Shown piece after piece: positions 20,714 to 30,595 of a DNA stretch of 64,000 nt. The stretch is taken from the NCBI GenBank assembly GCA_030123585.1, contig CP126120.1, positions 1,178,001 through 1,242,000 of the forward strand, read 5' to 3'. The position numbers were made by a program, and so were the translations under genes. The notes below the pieces were generated by a model. It searched no databases. It saw only the letters and a list, made by a program, of their open reading frames with translations, and had not been told where the DNA came from. Each line of letters opens with the position of its first letter. Positions within the stretch are counted from its first letter, which is position 1. This DNA is from Rhodanobacteraceae bacterium. Lineage in GTDB: Bacteria > Pseudomonadota > Gammaproteobacteria > Xanthomonadales > Rhodanobacteraceae.

Positions 20714-21865
20714 TCAACCATCGTTATCGAGATCGGTGATGTGCAGTGGGCCTTTTGTTCCTCCCGCGACGGCAGGATTCAGCCAATACGTGGGGACCGG
20801 CATGCGATTGCGCTCGACAAACCCTTCCCGTACCCATGCGTCGGCAACCGCATCAGGTGCGGCAAGGCGCATTTCGACTGCGGAAAACCCGAGCTGCTTT
20901 GCGGCTTGGCACAAGACACGGATGGCACCCTGCTCGATCCGCCCGGCACCACCGGCAGACCAGAAGTCATGGACGACGAGGATGTCCGGGTCGAAGTAGT
21001 TGCGGTCGCAAGCGAACCAAGCCTGCAAGGGACCGTCCACGCCTTCACTTACCAGCAGGTGGCGGCGCCGGTGTGAAGGCAACCGGTCGAAACGCCAGCG
21101 TAACATCCGTTCGTCTCTCGCAGAGTTCCAGCCGGACCCGCGTGGTGATGCCTCCCACAATTCCGCCATGCCTGGATCGACGCTGTCTACCCACCGACCG
21201 GACAAGCGATCGGTGCCGCCCCGCGAACCGATCCTGATCTCCCCCAATAGGTCGATCGTGCCGCCTGCCAGGCTTGCCAGCGGGCGTGGCAGTAGCCGCG
21301 CCAGGTACTTCGCATGCCGCAGCACCTTGACACGGCGAACGATGAAGTTGACGTCCGGTACCCCGTACAGCTTCACCATTGCAGCGGCTCGCGGCGTACC
21401 CGGTATTGCGTACACCACATCGAAGTGCCCGCGACAAGCATCCTCCGTTGCCTTGAGCAAAAGCCGTGCAGGCATGACTTTGCGGTGTTCCCTGACGACG
21501 CAGAAGTGTGACAACACGCCCGCACGGATCTCGTGGCCATTCCAGAATACGCGGCGCGGACTCACGCCCAGCGTGCCGACGATCTCTCCGGTCGGCACGT
21601 GACGCAGGAATTTCAGCATGGGCTTGTCTACCGGACACTCAAGGTAATGGCGCCGGTACATCTCCATCTGCCGCCCCGGCCAGCCAATCGTGGTACCCCA
21701 CACGCGCGATGCGACGTCTCCGTCGCGCTCAAGATCGGCGTCGATGACTACGTAGCCAGGCACCAGCTTGACGCGATCTCCGGGGAATACCGGATGCCCA
21801 TTCACGACCCGGACCTCCCAGCTTCTTCGCCCCAACGTTGTACCCCGTGACTTTACTGGACGCAC
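20714..21865 (-). CDS. Two-part GNAT-like acyltransferase
   Basis: 383 residues. The N-terminal half resembles GNAT N-acyltransferases of the surface-polysaccharide type (FLRHVPTGEIVGTLGVSPRRVFWNGHEIRAGVLSHFCVVREHR). The C-terminal part (VVHDFWSAGGAGRIEQGAIRVLCQAAKQLGFSAVEMRL...WVREGFVERNRMPVPTYW) looks like a second, incomplete GNAT half. Its base composition is somewhat lower in GC than its neighbours. It stands alone, so the substrate is unknown. The start is uncertain; 21865 is the most upstream ATG. Confidence 0.6.
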   Translation of the reverse strand: MRPVKSRGTTLGRRSWEVRVVNGHPVFPGDRVKLVPGYVVIDADLERDGDVASRVWGTTIGWPGRQMEMYRRHYLECPVDKPMLKFLRHVPTGEIVGTLGVSPRRVFWNGHEIRAGVLSHFCVVREHRKVMPARLLLKATEDACRGHFDVVYAIPGTPRAAAMVKLYGVPDVNFIVRRVKVLRHAKYLARLLPRPLASLAGGTIDLLGEIRIGSRGGTDRLSGRWVDSVDPGMAELWEASPRGSGWNSARDERMLRWRFDRLPSHRRRHLLVSEGVDGPLQAWFACDRNYFDPDILVVHDFWSAGGAGRIEQGAIRVLCQAAKQLGFSAVEMRLAAPDAVADAWVREGFVERNRMPVPTYWLNPAVAGGTKGPLHITDLDNDG

Positions 21866-21950
21866 CGAATACCGGAAGCAATAAATGTGCCGTGCTCAGT
21901 CATCCACGCGCAGACAAAGCGGCGCGACACCCCCGCCGTACAATGCGCGC

Positions 21951-23099
21951 ATGCTTTTGCTGCACACGCACGAATCGATCGACGAGGTTGCCGCAAGCGC
22001 GTGGGACGCGCTGGCCGCGGACGACAATCCGTTCGTCAGCCATGCTTTTCTTGCCGGACTGGAACGCACCGGCTGCATCCGCGCCGCGTTCGGCTGGCGC
22101 GCGCAGCACCTGACGCTGCACGACGACGACGGCACGTTGCTCGGTGCGGCGCCGCTGTACATCAAGGCCAATTCGCACGGCGAATACGTATTCGACTGGG
22201 CCTGGGCCGACGCCTGGGAACGCGCGGGCGGCGACTACTACCCGAAGTTCCTGTGCGCGGTGCCCTATTCGCCGGTGACGGGACCGCGCCTGCTGGTCGG
22301 AGCGGGTCCGGATGCCGCTATGCGCCGCCATGCGCTGGCGACGGCGCTGCGTGAGCTGACCGATCGCACCGGGCTGTCGTCGTTGCACGTCGATTTCCTG
22401 CGCGGGGAAGACACTGACGCTTTCGACGATGCGTGGCTGGAACGTTCCGACTGGCAATTCCAGTGGCGCAACCCGGGCGGTTGGCGCGACTTCCGCGACT
22501 ATCTCGATGCGCTGACCCACAAGCGCCGCAACGCGATCCGGCGCGAACGCCAGCAAGTCGCCGACGCGGGCGTGACGTGCGAATTCCGCAATGGCGGCTC
22601 GCTGGACGACGACTGGCGCAGCATGCACCACCTCTACACCCACACCTTCGACGAGAAGGGCAACACGCCGACGCTGACGCTGGCTTTCTTCCGCCACCTC
22701 GGCGCGGCATTCCCGGATCACTCGCACGTGGCCTTCGCGCGGCGCGGCCGCGACATCATCGCCGGCGCGCTGTTTCTTTCCAGCCGCGACACCCTGTACG
22801 GCCGTTATTGGGGCGCACGCGAATCCGTGCCGGGCCTGCACTTCGAACTCTGCTACTACCAGGGCATCGACTACTGCCTGCGTGCCGGCCTGCATCGCTT
22901 CGAACCCGGCGCGCAAGGGTTGCACAAGCTCGCGCGCGGCTTCCTGCCGACGCGCACGCACTCGCGCCACTACCTCGCGGACGCAGGTTTCCGCGCCGCG
23001 ATCCGCGCCTCGCTGCAGCGCGAAGCCGTGTTGCTGGAAGCGCGCGGCCGCGAACTGCTCGCGCATTCCCCGTTTGCCGAACGCAGCGTAGCTCCATGA
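21951..23099 (+). CDS. COG3146-type GNAT-fold protein (DUF482 family)
   Basis: 382 residues from MLLLHTHESIDEVAASAWDAL at 21951. It matches the conserved bacterial family COG3146, a GNAT-fold relative of peptidoglycan FemX-type transferases. Typical segments are NPFVSHAFLAGLERTGC, KRRNAIRRERQQVADAGV, GRYWGARESVPGLHFELCYYQGIDYC and QGLHKLARGFLPTRTHSRHY. The acceptor is unknown. It overlaps aat by four bases (ATGA), so the two are cotranslated; aat also transfers aminoacyl groups. Confidence 0.85.
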   Translation: MLLLHTHESIDEVAASAWDALAADDNPFVSHAFLAGLERTGCIRAAFGWRAQHLTLHDDDGTLLGAAPLYIKANSHGEYVFDWAWADAWERAGGDYYPKFLCAVPYSPVTGPRLLVGAGPDAAMRRHALATALRELTDRTGLSSLHVDFLRGEDTDAFDDAWLERSDWQFQWRNPGGWRDFRDYLDALTHKRRNAIRRERQQVADAGVTCEFRNGGSLDDDWRSMHHLYTHTFDEKGNTPTLTLAFFRHLGAAFPDHSHVAFARRGRDIIAGALFLSSRDTLYGRYWGARESVPGLHFELCYYQGIDYCLRAGLHRFEPGAQGLHKLARGFLPTRTHSRHYLADAGFRAAIRASLQREAVLLEARGRELLAHSPFAERSVAP

Positions 23100-23809
23100 C
23101 GCGCATCCAGCCCCTCGATGCATTCGCGCCGGACGTCTTTCCGGATCCCGCCACCGCGCTCGCCGATCCCAACGGGCTGCTGGCGTTCGGCGGCGACCTG
23201 TCGCCGCAGCGCCTGCTCGCCGCCTATTCGCACGGCGTCTTCCCGTGGTATTCCGAAGGCGATCCGCTGCTGTGGTGGTCGCCCGATCCGCGCTGCGTGT
23301 TCGCCACCGACGGCGTGCACCTGTCACACAGCCTCGCGAAATTCCTGCGCAAGTGCGAGTGGACGTGGAGCATGAACCTCGCCTTCGACGAAGTGATGCG
23401 CGCGTGCGCCGGACCACGGGCCGGACAGTCCGGCACCTGGATCACGCCCGACATGCTGACGGCATACAACAACCTGCACTTGCTGGGCCACGCGCATTCG
23501 CTGGAAATCTGGGACGCCGACACGTTGATCGGCGGCATCTACGGCGTCGTGGTCGGGCGCATGTTCAGCGCGGAGTCGATGTTCTCGCTGCGCACCAACG
23601 CTTCCAAGCTGGCGCTGCACGCGTTGGCGAACGTGTTGCGCGAGCACGGGTTCCCGTGGATCGACGCCCAGGTTCCCAACCCGCACCTCATGCGGATGGG
23701 TGCACGCACGATCCCGCGCCGGCAATTCCTCGAAGAACTTGCGCGCCTGGCGGCGCAACCCGCACCGCGCGATTGGCCGCGTTCGCGTTCTCCCGTTCGA
23801 AGCGGCTAA
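23096..23809 (+). CDS. aat: Leucyl/phenylalanyl-tRNA-protein transferase
   Basis: N-end-rule enzyme adding Leu or Phe from charged tRNA to proteins with N-terminal Arg or Lys. 237 residues. Hallmarks: GLLAFGGDLSPQRLLAAYSHGVFPWYSEGDPLLWWSPDPR, GTWITPDMLTAYNNLHLLGHAHSLEIW, GGIYGVVVGRMFSAESMFSL and a C-terminal WIDAQVPNPHLMRMGARTIPRRQFL. The ATG overlaps the upstream stop. Confidence 0.96.
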   Translation: MTRIQPLDAFAPDVFPDPATALADPNGLLAFGGDLSPQRLLAAYSHGVFPWYSEGDPLLWWSPDPRCVFATDGVHLSHSLAKFLRKCEWTWSMNLAFDEVMRACAGPRAGQSGTWITPDMLTAYNNLHLLGHAHSLEIWDADTLIGGIYGVVVGRMFSAESMFSLRTNASKLALHALANVLREHGFPWIDAQVPNPHLMRMGARTIPRRQFLEELARLAAQPAPRDWPRSRSPVRSG

Positions 23810-23933
23810 GGCCGTTCTGACGGACCCGAGTCCAGGATGTCTCCACTTGTTGGTTCATCGGACATTGCAGCGATCAGGGACGATCGCACGAAAAAAGCGT
23901 ACATTGGACATCCCGTCGACCGGAGCCGCAGTC

Positions 23934-24404
23934 ATGAACGACAAACCCGATCCCATCAAGGCCGCGCGCGACGCCGCCACATCCGGACAACGCTTCAGCC
24001 GCGGGCTCGCCGATTCCGCGCAACAGATCTGGCTGGCGGGCCTGGGCGCGTTGTCGCGCACCCAGCAGGAAGGCGGCAAGTTCTTCGACGCGCTGGTCGA
24101 GGAAGGCGTGCGCATCCAGGAAAAAACCCACGCCTTTGCCCAGGAACAGGTGCAGCAGGCGCGCGAACAAACCGAACCGTGGGTCGAGGCCGCACGCAAA
24201 CGCACCAATGCGGCGATGGGCAAGCTGGAACAGGCTTTCGACGAGCGCATCGCGCGCGCGATGCAACGCATGAACATGCCGAGCCAATCGGACATCAAGG
24301 ATTTGTCCGCACGCATCGACGCGTTGGCGCGCGAGGTGCGCGCGGCGCGCGGGCCGGCCGCGAAACCGCGAGCCACGACCAAACACGCCAAATCGAAATC
24401 CTGA
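23934..24404 (+). CDS. Phasin family protein (PHA granule-associated type)
   Basis: 156 residues, mostly amphipathic helix followed by a Lys/Ala-rich basic tail (KPRATTKHAKSKS). The N-terminal part (SAQQIWLAGLGALSRTQQEGGKFFDALVEEGVRIQEKT) is the signature of the polyhydroxyalkanoate granule-associated/phasin family. In PhaF-like proteins the basic tail binds DNA. No PHA synthase is visible in the window, so a role in carbon storage is inferred from the family. Next to an acyl-CoA-binding protein. Confidence 0.85.
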   Translation: MNDKPDPIKAARDAATSGQRFSRGLADSAQQIWLAGLGALSRTQQEGGKFFDALVEEGVRIQEKTHAFAQEQVQQAREQTEPWVEAARKRTNAAMGKLEQAFDERIARAMQRMNMPSQSDIKDLSARIDALAREVRAARGPAAKPRATTKHAKSKS

Positions 24405-24411
24405 GCGCGCC

Positions 24412-24672
24412 ATGTGCGCCGATCTCGCCACCGATTTCAGGCAGGCCGCCGAGGACGTCAAGCGCCTGCCCGAACGCCCGGACAACGACACCCTGCTGAA
24501 GTTGTACGCGCTTTACAAGCAGGCGACCGACGGCGACGCCAACGGTCCCAAGCCGGGTTTCTTCGATTTCGTGAACACCGCGAAGTACGAGGCATGGTCG
24601 CGCCTGCGCGGCATGCAGCCCGACGAGGCGCGGCAGAAATACATCGAATTGGCGCGGCAACTGGGCGCCTGA
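24412..24672 (+). CDS. Acyl-CoA-binding protein
   Basis: 86-residue four-helix ACBP-family protein. It shows the conserved FRQAAEDVKRLPERPDNDTLLKLYALYKQATDGDAN, the acyl-CoA-contacting KYEAWSRLRGM and the terminal ARQKYIELARQL. Binds long-chain acyl-CoA in the cytosol. ACBPs are widespread in eukaryotes and scattered in bacteria. It follows the phasin gene by seven bases, presumably in one transcript. Confidence 0.93.
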   Translation: MCADLATDFRQAAEDVKRLPERPDNDTLLKLYALYKQATDGDANGPKPGFFDFVNTAKYEAWSRLRGMQPDEARQKYIELARQLGA

Positions 24673-24880
24673 GTCGAGGCGCTGCACCACCATCCGGCTT
24701 CTACGCCCCTCACCGCACGGTTTGAACGCGGCTGGAAACCGGGACGTGCGCCACACTTTCGTCATGATGACCTTGCATCTCGCGGCGATTTCGGGCCGTG
24801 GCACGCCAAAAGCTCCCGATCTGGCACGACAGTTGCTTCTCCGTTCCGTGCGCACGTCAAACGCGCGATCGGAGGGTGCG

Positions 24881-25090
24881 ATGGATACGGGAATCGACGC
24901 GAGGCAAATCGAACGCGTACTGAGCCATCTGGCGCGCCTCAAGCATCGCCGCGGGGAGGACGCCGACGTGCTGGAAGATCTCCGTCCGGCCTGGCTCGGG
25001 ATGGAAGCGTGGGAAACCGTCCTCGAGGACCTGGAAGCCCAGCATTACAGGGAACGCGCACGCGTCGCGCGGCTGCAGTTGGTGCGTTGA
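24881..25090 (+). CDS. Small acidic/basic protein of unknown function
   Basis: 69 residues from MDTGIDARQIERVLSHLARLKH, with a strong GGAGGG ribosome-binding site (24870-24875). Predicted helical with alternating charges (KHRRGEDADVLEDLRPAWLGMEAWETVLEDLEAQHYRERARVARLQL). Not recognised. The 208-bp spacer to the ACBP gene suggests its own promoter. Confidence 0.5.
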   Translation: MDTGIDARQIERVLSHLARLKHRRGEDADVLEDLRPAWLGMEAWETVLEDLEAQHYRERARVARLQLVR

Positions 25091-25331
25091 CCGCGGCGGC
25101 GCGACTTCCGCATCAGGTTTCGCACGTCGCCCAGCCGCCTCTCACGGACTGCGCCACTGACTTTCCACTTGGTCGTGGTATGCCGCCCAAGGGCAGCTCA
25201 ATCTCACCTGCGGTCCACCCCGGCAACCATGTGCGTCGTCGTGCGACGGCCATGCCCGTGAAGCGTTTGTCGCGGTTTGTGCGAACAGTGTTGAAGGCTG
25301 GCCGGACGATGTACGCGCCCGGACGCACGCG

Positions 25332-25985
25332 TCAACGCTTGCGTCGTTCCCGCTGCGTCGCCGCGATGGCTTTCGCGAGATCGCGTTCGCGTTCGGTCGG
25401 CGCCGCCGCCAAGCCTGCGCGTGCGCCTTCCTGGTCGGCGGCGTTGCGGTTCTGGCTGAGCTTGTAGCGGCCGACCAGCGATTCGATGCGCAGCTCGATG
25501 CCGATGATGTGGCGCATTTCCTTGCGCACGTAATCATCGGGCGCATCGGTGACGCGCCAGCGGTGTTCGCGACCGGCCTCGTTGCGGTCGGTGAGTTGCG
25601 TCAGCAGATCGTACAAACGCGACTCGTCATCGAAGGTCACGAGCGTGCCGCGCGCTTCCACGGCAAGGTAATCCCAGGTCGGCACCTGACGCGGGTCGTC
25701 GCGCTTGCCCGGATACCACGACGGCGACACGTAGGCGTGCGGCCCCTGGAACACCGCCAGCGCCGGGGCGCCGGCATCGGGAACCTGCCACTGCGGGTTG
25801 TAGCGCGCGAGGTGCCCGACCAGCGTGCCGTGCGGGCCGCGTTCGGCATCGAGTTCCCACGGCAGCCAGGACGTCGCGAAGCCGTCCGCGGGATGGGTCA
25901 CCAGCAGTCCGAAGTGCAGTCCGCGGATCGCGGCGTGCAGGATCTCGACGCGATCTTCGCGGAATGCCGGACTGGGATAAGCCAT
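25332..25985 (-). CDS. PaiB-like FMN-binding negative transcriptional regulator family protein
   Basis: 217 residues starting MAYPSPAFREDR. PaiB-family flavin-reductase-like split-barrel fold: LVTHPADGFATSWLPWELD, GHLARYNPQW, FQGPHAYVSPSWYPGK and VPTWDYLAVEARG. B. subtilis PaiB represses sporulation and protease genes; here it is more likely a flavoprotein of unknown substrate. The C-terminal tail after residue 180 is Arg/Ala-rich. The 241 bp on its 3' side (25091-25331) contain no convincing gene. Confidence 0.87.
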   Translation of the reverse strand: MAYPSPAFREDRVEILHAAIRGLHFGLLVTHPADGFATSWLPWELDAERGPHGTLVGHLARYNPQWQVPDAGAPALAVFQGPHAYVSPSWYPGKRDDPRQVPTWDYLAVEARGTLVTFDDESRLYDLLTQLTDRNEAGREHRWRVTDAPDDYVRKEMRHIIGIELRIESLVGRYKLSQNRNAADQEGARAGLAAAPTERERDLAKAIAATQRERRKR

Positions 25986-26015
25986 GCGCCAACGCCTCGG
26001 GAATGTTTGCGGGAT

Positions 26016-26801
26016 TCAACGCCGCGGCGGCGCGCCGATTTCGGGGCCTTCGTGCTGGCGGTCCCACGCGCGCAGTTCCTCGCGCAGGCCGGCCACGCGC
26101 TGGCGGCCCAGCGCATTGCGATCCTCGTCCAGCAGTTCGCCGCCGAGCAGTTCGGCAATGCGCTGCGCCGTCGGCAGCATCGCCTCCCACGCGTCGAGCG
26201 CGGCCAGCGGTCCGGGCAGCGTGATGAAGAACGTCACGCCGGGCGTGGTCAGGTCGGCGATCCGCGCCATGTCGAAGTAGCCCGGCTTCATCATGTTGGC
26301 CATGCTGAAAACGGGACCGGCATCGGGCCGGCCCTCGACGAGGCGATGGAAGATGTGCATGGCGCCGAAGCGCAGGCCGGCCTTCTCGGCCGCCACCACG
26401 ATGTCGCTGCCGCGGAAGTCCTGCCCGGCCGGCGCGACCACGTACAGGCTCACGATGCGGTCGACCGGAAAGTCGCGCGGGCGTTCTCCGGCCGTCGGCA
26501 TCGCGCTGGTCCGGCGATCCGCCGCGACCGTCGCGCCAAGACGATCGAGTTCGCGCTTCAGCGCGACGTCCAGTTCGCCCTGCTGCGGCTGCGAGGCGTC
26601 GTTTTCGGCGACGGCCTCGTCCACGTCCGGGGTTTCGCCCATCACCGGTTCGACGCGTTCCTCGACCGCCTTGCGGAAGACGGTGCGCCGCCCCTGCCCC
26701 GGCTGGCGCGGACGGCCGAAGAAATAGATCGCGGCCAGGATCGCCAGGCCGATCGCGGCGATGATGATGCGCAGGGTGGTGGCGGAAACGGCGGTGTCCA
26801 T
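26016..26801 (-). CDS. zipA: Cell division protein ZipA
   Basis: 261 residues from MDTAVSATTLRIIIAAIGLAIL. An N-terminal membrane anchor followed directly by FFGRPRQ, a Pro/Glu-rich linker (about 35-95) and the C-terminal FtsZ-binding domain (VDRIVSLYVVAPAGQDFRGSDIVVAAEKAGLRFGAMHIFHR, MVKPGYFDM-like segment, GVTFFITLPGPLAALDAWEAML). Tethers FtsZ to the membrane. It lies downstream of smc, as in related genomes; the usual ligA partner is not next to it here. The 287-bp gap to smc contains an imperfect GCGTTCATTGG duplication at 27050-27069 and no gene. Confidence 0.92.
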   Translation of the reverse strand: MDTAVSATTLRIIIAAIGLAILAAIYFFGRPRQPGQGRRTVFRKAVEERVEPVMGETPDVDEAVAENDASQPQQGELDVALKRELDRLGATVAADRRTSAMPTAGERPRDFPVDRIVSLYVVAPAGQDFRGSDIVVAAEKAGLRFGAMHIFHRLVEGRPDAGPVFSMANMMKPGYFDMARIADLTTPGVTFFITLPGPLAALDAWEAMLPTAQRIAELLGGELLDEDRNALGRQRVAGLREELRAWDRQHEGPEIGAPPRR

Positions 26802-27088
26802 GGCGCGGACTTTAGCATTGATGCCAACGGCCAAAAACATTCATCCACCAATGAACGCCTATGACCCCGGAACCACAGGCTTGCGCATGTATCCCGGACA
26901 GCATGTCTTGGGAGGAGCGCATGCTTGACGGTGGGCTATCACTGCCACGGATGGCGCGTAGTCAATCCGCCGCACCCTGTCACGCACACGATGCACTCAC
27001 ACAGAGAGTGAGCGCCGCGCCCAGCCCTTCGCCATCGGCTCTGATTCGCGTTCATTGGCGTTCATTGGCGGACTGACGGCTCTGCTTT

Positions 27089-30000
27089 CTACGCCGCAAC
27101 CCCGGCCAGTTTCGTCGCCTCGGCCAGATCCACCTGCACCAACCGCGACACGCCGGGCTCGCGCATGGTGACGCCGCACAACTGGTAGGCCATTTCCATG
27201 GTTGCCTTGTTGTGGGTGACGACCAGGAACTGAACCTTCTCGGACATGTCACGCACCAACTGACTGAAACGTCCGATGTTGCCTTCGTCGAGCGGTGCGT
27301 CCACCTCGTCGAGCAGGCAGAACGGCGCCGGATTCAGGTTGAAGATCGCCATCACCAGCGCGACCGCGGTCATCGCCTTTTCACCGCCGGACAGCAGCGA
27401 GATGTGGCTGTTCCGCTTGCCGGGCGGGCGCGCCATCATGGTGACGCCGGCGTCGAGCAAGTCTTCGCCGGTCAATTCCAGGTAGGCGTGGCCGCCGCCG
27501 AACAGTTTCGGGAACAGGCTCTGGAAACCCGCGTTGACGCGGTCGAAGGTGTCCTTGAAACGTTCGCGGGTTTCGCGGTCGATCTTGCGGATCGCGTTTT
27601 CCAGCGTTTCCAGCGCGGTCGTCAAGTCGGTCATCTGCGCGTCGAGGTATTCCTTGCGCCGCGCGGCCTCGGCGTGTTCGGAAATCGCGGCGAGATTGAC
27701 CGGTTCCAGCCGCGCGATGCGCGCGTCGAGATCGGCGATCTTTTCCTGCCACGCATCCGGCTGGACTTCGTCGGAAAGATTCGCCAACAGCGGCTCGATT
27801 TCGAGGCCGGCCTCGGTGATCGCCGCGGCGAGCTGCTCGGCGCGCAGGCGCTGGCCCTGCTCGTCCAGACGCAGTTGTTCCAGCGCATCGCGCTCGGCCG
27901 ACATCGCCTGTTCGGCGGCGTGGCGGGCCTGCTCGCGCTCGCGCAACTCGTTGGCCGATTCCTCGACCACGCGCCGCGCATCCACCAGTTTCCTGTCCAC
28001 GGTGAGGCGCCGGTCGAGGCAGACCTGACGCTCCTGCTCCAGTGCCGCCACCGGATCGCCGCCGGCGGCGAGACGCGCGTCGAGGTCGGCGCGGTGTTTT
28101 TCCAGTTGTTCGCGCTGGGCGTGCATGCGCGCCAGCGATTGCTCCAGCGCCGCGAGCGTGACGCGTCGGGATTCCAGCGCGATCGCATGGCGATGCGCGG
28201 CGTCGGAGGCTTCCTGTGCGTCCTGGCGCGCGGCTTCGCGGCGTTGCAGCAACTGCCGGCGCTCGGCTTCCAGCGCGACGCGCGCTTGCTCGTGCTCGCC
28301 CATGCTGGCGACCGCGGTCTGCATGCGCCCGCGCGCGGCCTGCAGCAAGCGTTCGTTTTCCGCGAGCGCGGTTTCGATGCCGGCGTGTTCGGTGTCGATC
28401 GCCGCCAGCCGCGCCTTCGCGCTGTCGATGCGGCCCTGCCGGCTCTGCATCTCGCCGGCCAATTCCGAGAGCCGCCGATGCGCGTTGTACACGTCGCGCT
28501 GGGCGTCATCACGCGCCTGTTCGGCCACGCGGCGCTGGTCGCGCACTTCGGCCTGGCGCTGCTGAAGTTCGGCGATGCGCTTTTCTATTGAGGCGAGTTC
28601 CGCGGTGGCCTCGTGCAACTCGCGTTCGCGCGCCAGCACGCCGACCTGCCCGCCTTCGGCGCGGCGCACCCGCGCGAAGCCCGGGCCCAGCCACACGCCG
28701 TCGCGGGTGATGACGGTGTGCGCGGGCGGCAGCGTCGCCGCGATCGCGCGCGCCTCGTCCAGCGATCCCGCCGTGCGCACCTGCGCCAGCAAGGCCCGCG
28801 CCGCCGCCGGTCCATCCACTTCGGCGGCCAAAGTCCCGGCCACGTCTTGATCGAGGGCTTCGTTGCTGCCGACCAACGTGATGTCGGTTTTCGCGACGCC
28901 GGCCAGTTCATCCGCATGGGCGGCGGGATCGTCCACCAGCACGGCTTCCAGCATGCCGGCCAGCACCGTTTCCACCGCGCGATCCCAACCGTCGTTGACC
29001 TTCAGCCGCACACCCAGACGCTCGCCGTCGGCCAGTCCGACTTTCTGCAGCCATTCGCGTGCGGCATCGCGGTCGCGACCCAGCGCCGCGCGCTGCAAAG
29101 CTTCCAGCGACGCGATCCGGCCACGCAGGGTCTGCTTCTGCGCATTGGCCTCGGCCAGCCAGGTTTGCGCCTGGCGCTCCTCGCCGAGCAGGCGCTCCGC
29201 ATCGGCCTTGTGCGCGTCCAGGTTCTGCGCGTGCGTGTCCACCTGGGACTTCAACGACGCGTGTTCGTCGGCGAGGCCTTGCGTCGCCGCGGCCAGCGCT
29301 TCGAGATCGTAGTTGTTGCGCTCGTTGCGCAGCGCCTCGCGGCGGCGCGACAGGTCCAGAGCCTGCTTGTCGAGATGGTCGATGTGGGTGCGTTCGACCT
29401 CGGCCTCGCGCGAGGTGGATGCGGTCTGGCCGCTGTGCGCCTCCCAGCGCTGCTGCCACGCGACGTGCGCCGCTTCGGCTTCGTTCAAGGCTTGCGCGGC
29501 TTGCGCGTCGGCATCGCGCAGGCGTTCGGTTTCCGGATCGGCCGCGGCGACCGCGGCCTGCAGTTCGTCGCGTTGTGTGGTGTCGGCCTTGATGTGGTCG
29601 CTGAGTTCCGTCCAGGCGCGTTCGGATTCCTCGCGGTCGTGCTGCAGGCGCTCCAGCATTTCGCGGTGATGCTTGATCTGCTGCTCGACCCACGCGAGTT
29701 CCGCGCCGACCTGGTACACCTCGGCCTGCACCGCGTTCATCGCTTCGGTGTGCTGCTGGTGCGCCTCGCGGCCTTGCTCGATCTCGGCTTCGAGATGGCG
29801 CTGGGCGGCCAGCTTGCCTTCCAGCGCGGTCTCGGCTTCGCGCAATGCCTGGCGATGGATTTCCAGTTGCGCGCTGACCGAACGGTAGTTGAGCGCGCGC
29901 AACTCGGCTTCGCGCAGGGACCGTTCTTCCTTCAGCTTCTTCCAGCGTTCGGCCGCACGCGCCTGGCGGTTCAAATGATCGAGCTGCTTCTCGACTTCCT

Positions 30001-30595
30001 CGCGCACGTCCTTGACGCGATCCAGGTTCTCGCGCGTGGCCTTGATGCGGCTTTCGGTTTCCTTGCGGCGCTCCTTGTAGCGCGACACGCCCGCGGCTTC
30101 TTCGAGGTGGATGCGCAACTGTTCGGGCCGCGATTCCACGATCTCGGAAATCACGCCTTGCTCGATGATCGAATAGCTGCGCGCACCGAGGCCGGTGCCG
30201 AGGAACAGGTCGGTGATGTCGCGCCGGCGGCAACGCACGCCGTTGAGGAAATAATCCGATTGCGAATCGCGCCCCACGCTGCGCTTCACCGAAATCTCGT
30301 TGAAGCCGGCGTACTCGCCGCCCAGCGTGCCGTCGGAGTTGTCGAAGATCAGTTCGACCGTGGCCTGCCCGACGGGTTTGCGCCCGCTCGATCCGGAAAA
30401 GATCACGTCGGTGATCGCTTCGCCGCGCAGGCGGCTGGCCGCGCTTTCGCCCATCACCCAGCGGATCGCGTCGATGATGTTGGACTTGCCGCAGCCGTTG
30501 GGGCCGCAAATGCCGGTGAGGTTGGTGGGGAGGTGCAGGACGGTCGGATCGACGAACGACTTGAATCCGGCCAGCTTGATGGTCGACAGGCGCAT
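27089..30595 (-). CDS. smc: Chromosome segregation protein SMC
   Basis: 1168-residue SMC ATPase that organises and segregates the chromosome. Walker A GPNGCGKSNIIDAIRW is near residue 32. Long coiled coils lie at about 170-500 and 670-1010, with the hinge around 520-660 (GVRLKVNDGWDRAVETVLAGMLEAVLVDD). The C-terminal ABC signature LLSGGEKAMTAVALVMAIF and Walker B FCLLDEVDAPLDEGN complete the head. Partner ScpA/ScpB genes are not in the window. A relatively AT-rich 204-bp spacer lies upstream. Confidence 0.98.
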   Translation of the reverse strand: MRLSTIKLAGFKSFVDPTVLHLPTNLTGICGPNGCGKSNIIDAIRWVMGESAASRLRGEAITDVIFSGSSGRKPVGQATVELIFDNSDGTLGGEYAGFNEISVKRSVGRDSQSDYFLNGVRCRRRDITDLFLGTGLGARSYSIIEQGVISEIVESRPEQLRIHLEEAAGVSRYKERRKETESRIKATRENLDRVKDVREEVEKQLDHLNRQARAAERWKKLKEERSLREAELRALNYRSVSAQLEIHRQALREAETALEGKLAAQRHLEAEIEQGREAHQQHTEAMNAVQAEVYQVGAELAWVEQQIKHHREMLERLQHDREESERAWTELSDHIKADTTQRDELQAAVAAADPETERLRDADAQAAQALNEAEAAHVAWQQRWEAHSGQTASTSREAEVERTHIDHLDKQALDLSRRREALRNERNNYDLEALAAATQGLADEHASLKSQVDTHAQNLDAHKADAERLLGEERQAQTWLAEANAQKQTLRGRIASLEALQRAALGRDRDAAREWLQKVGLADGERLGVRLKVNDGWDRAVETVLAGMLEAVLVDDPAAHADELAGVAKTDITLVGSNEALDQDVAGTLAAEVDGPAAARALLAQVRTAGSLDEARAIAATLPPAHTVITRDGVWLGPGFARVRRAEGGQVGVLARERELHEATAELASIEKRIAELQQRQAEVRDQRRVAEQARDDAQRDVYNAHRRLSELAGEMQSRQGRIDSAKARLAAIDTEHAGIETALAENERLLQAARGRMQTAVASMGEHEQARVALEAERRQLLQRREAARQDAQEASDAAHRHAIALESRRVTLAALEQSLARMHAQREQLEKHRADLDARLAAGGDPVAALEQERQVCLDRRLTVDRKLVDARRVVEESANELREREQARHAAEQAMSAERDALEQLRLDEQGQRLRAEQLAAAITEAGLEIEPLLANLSDEVQPDAWQEKIADLDARIARLEPVNLAAISEHAEAARRKEYLDAQMTDLTTALETLENAIRKIDRETRERFKDTFDRVNAGFQSLFPKLFGGGHAYLELTGEDLLDAGVTMMARPPGKRNSHISLLSGGEKAMTAVALVMAIFNLNPAPFCLLDEVDAPLDEGNIGRFSQLVRDMSEKVQFLVVTHNKATMEMAYQLCGVTMREPGVSRLVQVDLAEATKLAGVAA

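Noticed and set aside
25113..25328. 71-codon minus-strand ORF downstream of the PaiB-like gene
   Set aside because: No ribosome-binding site, no recognisable fold, and composition like non-coding shadow frames.
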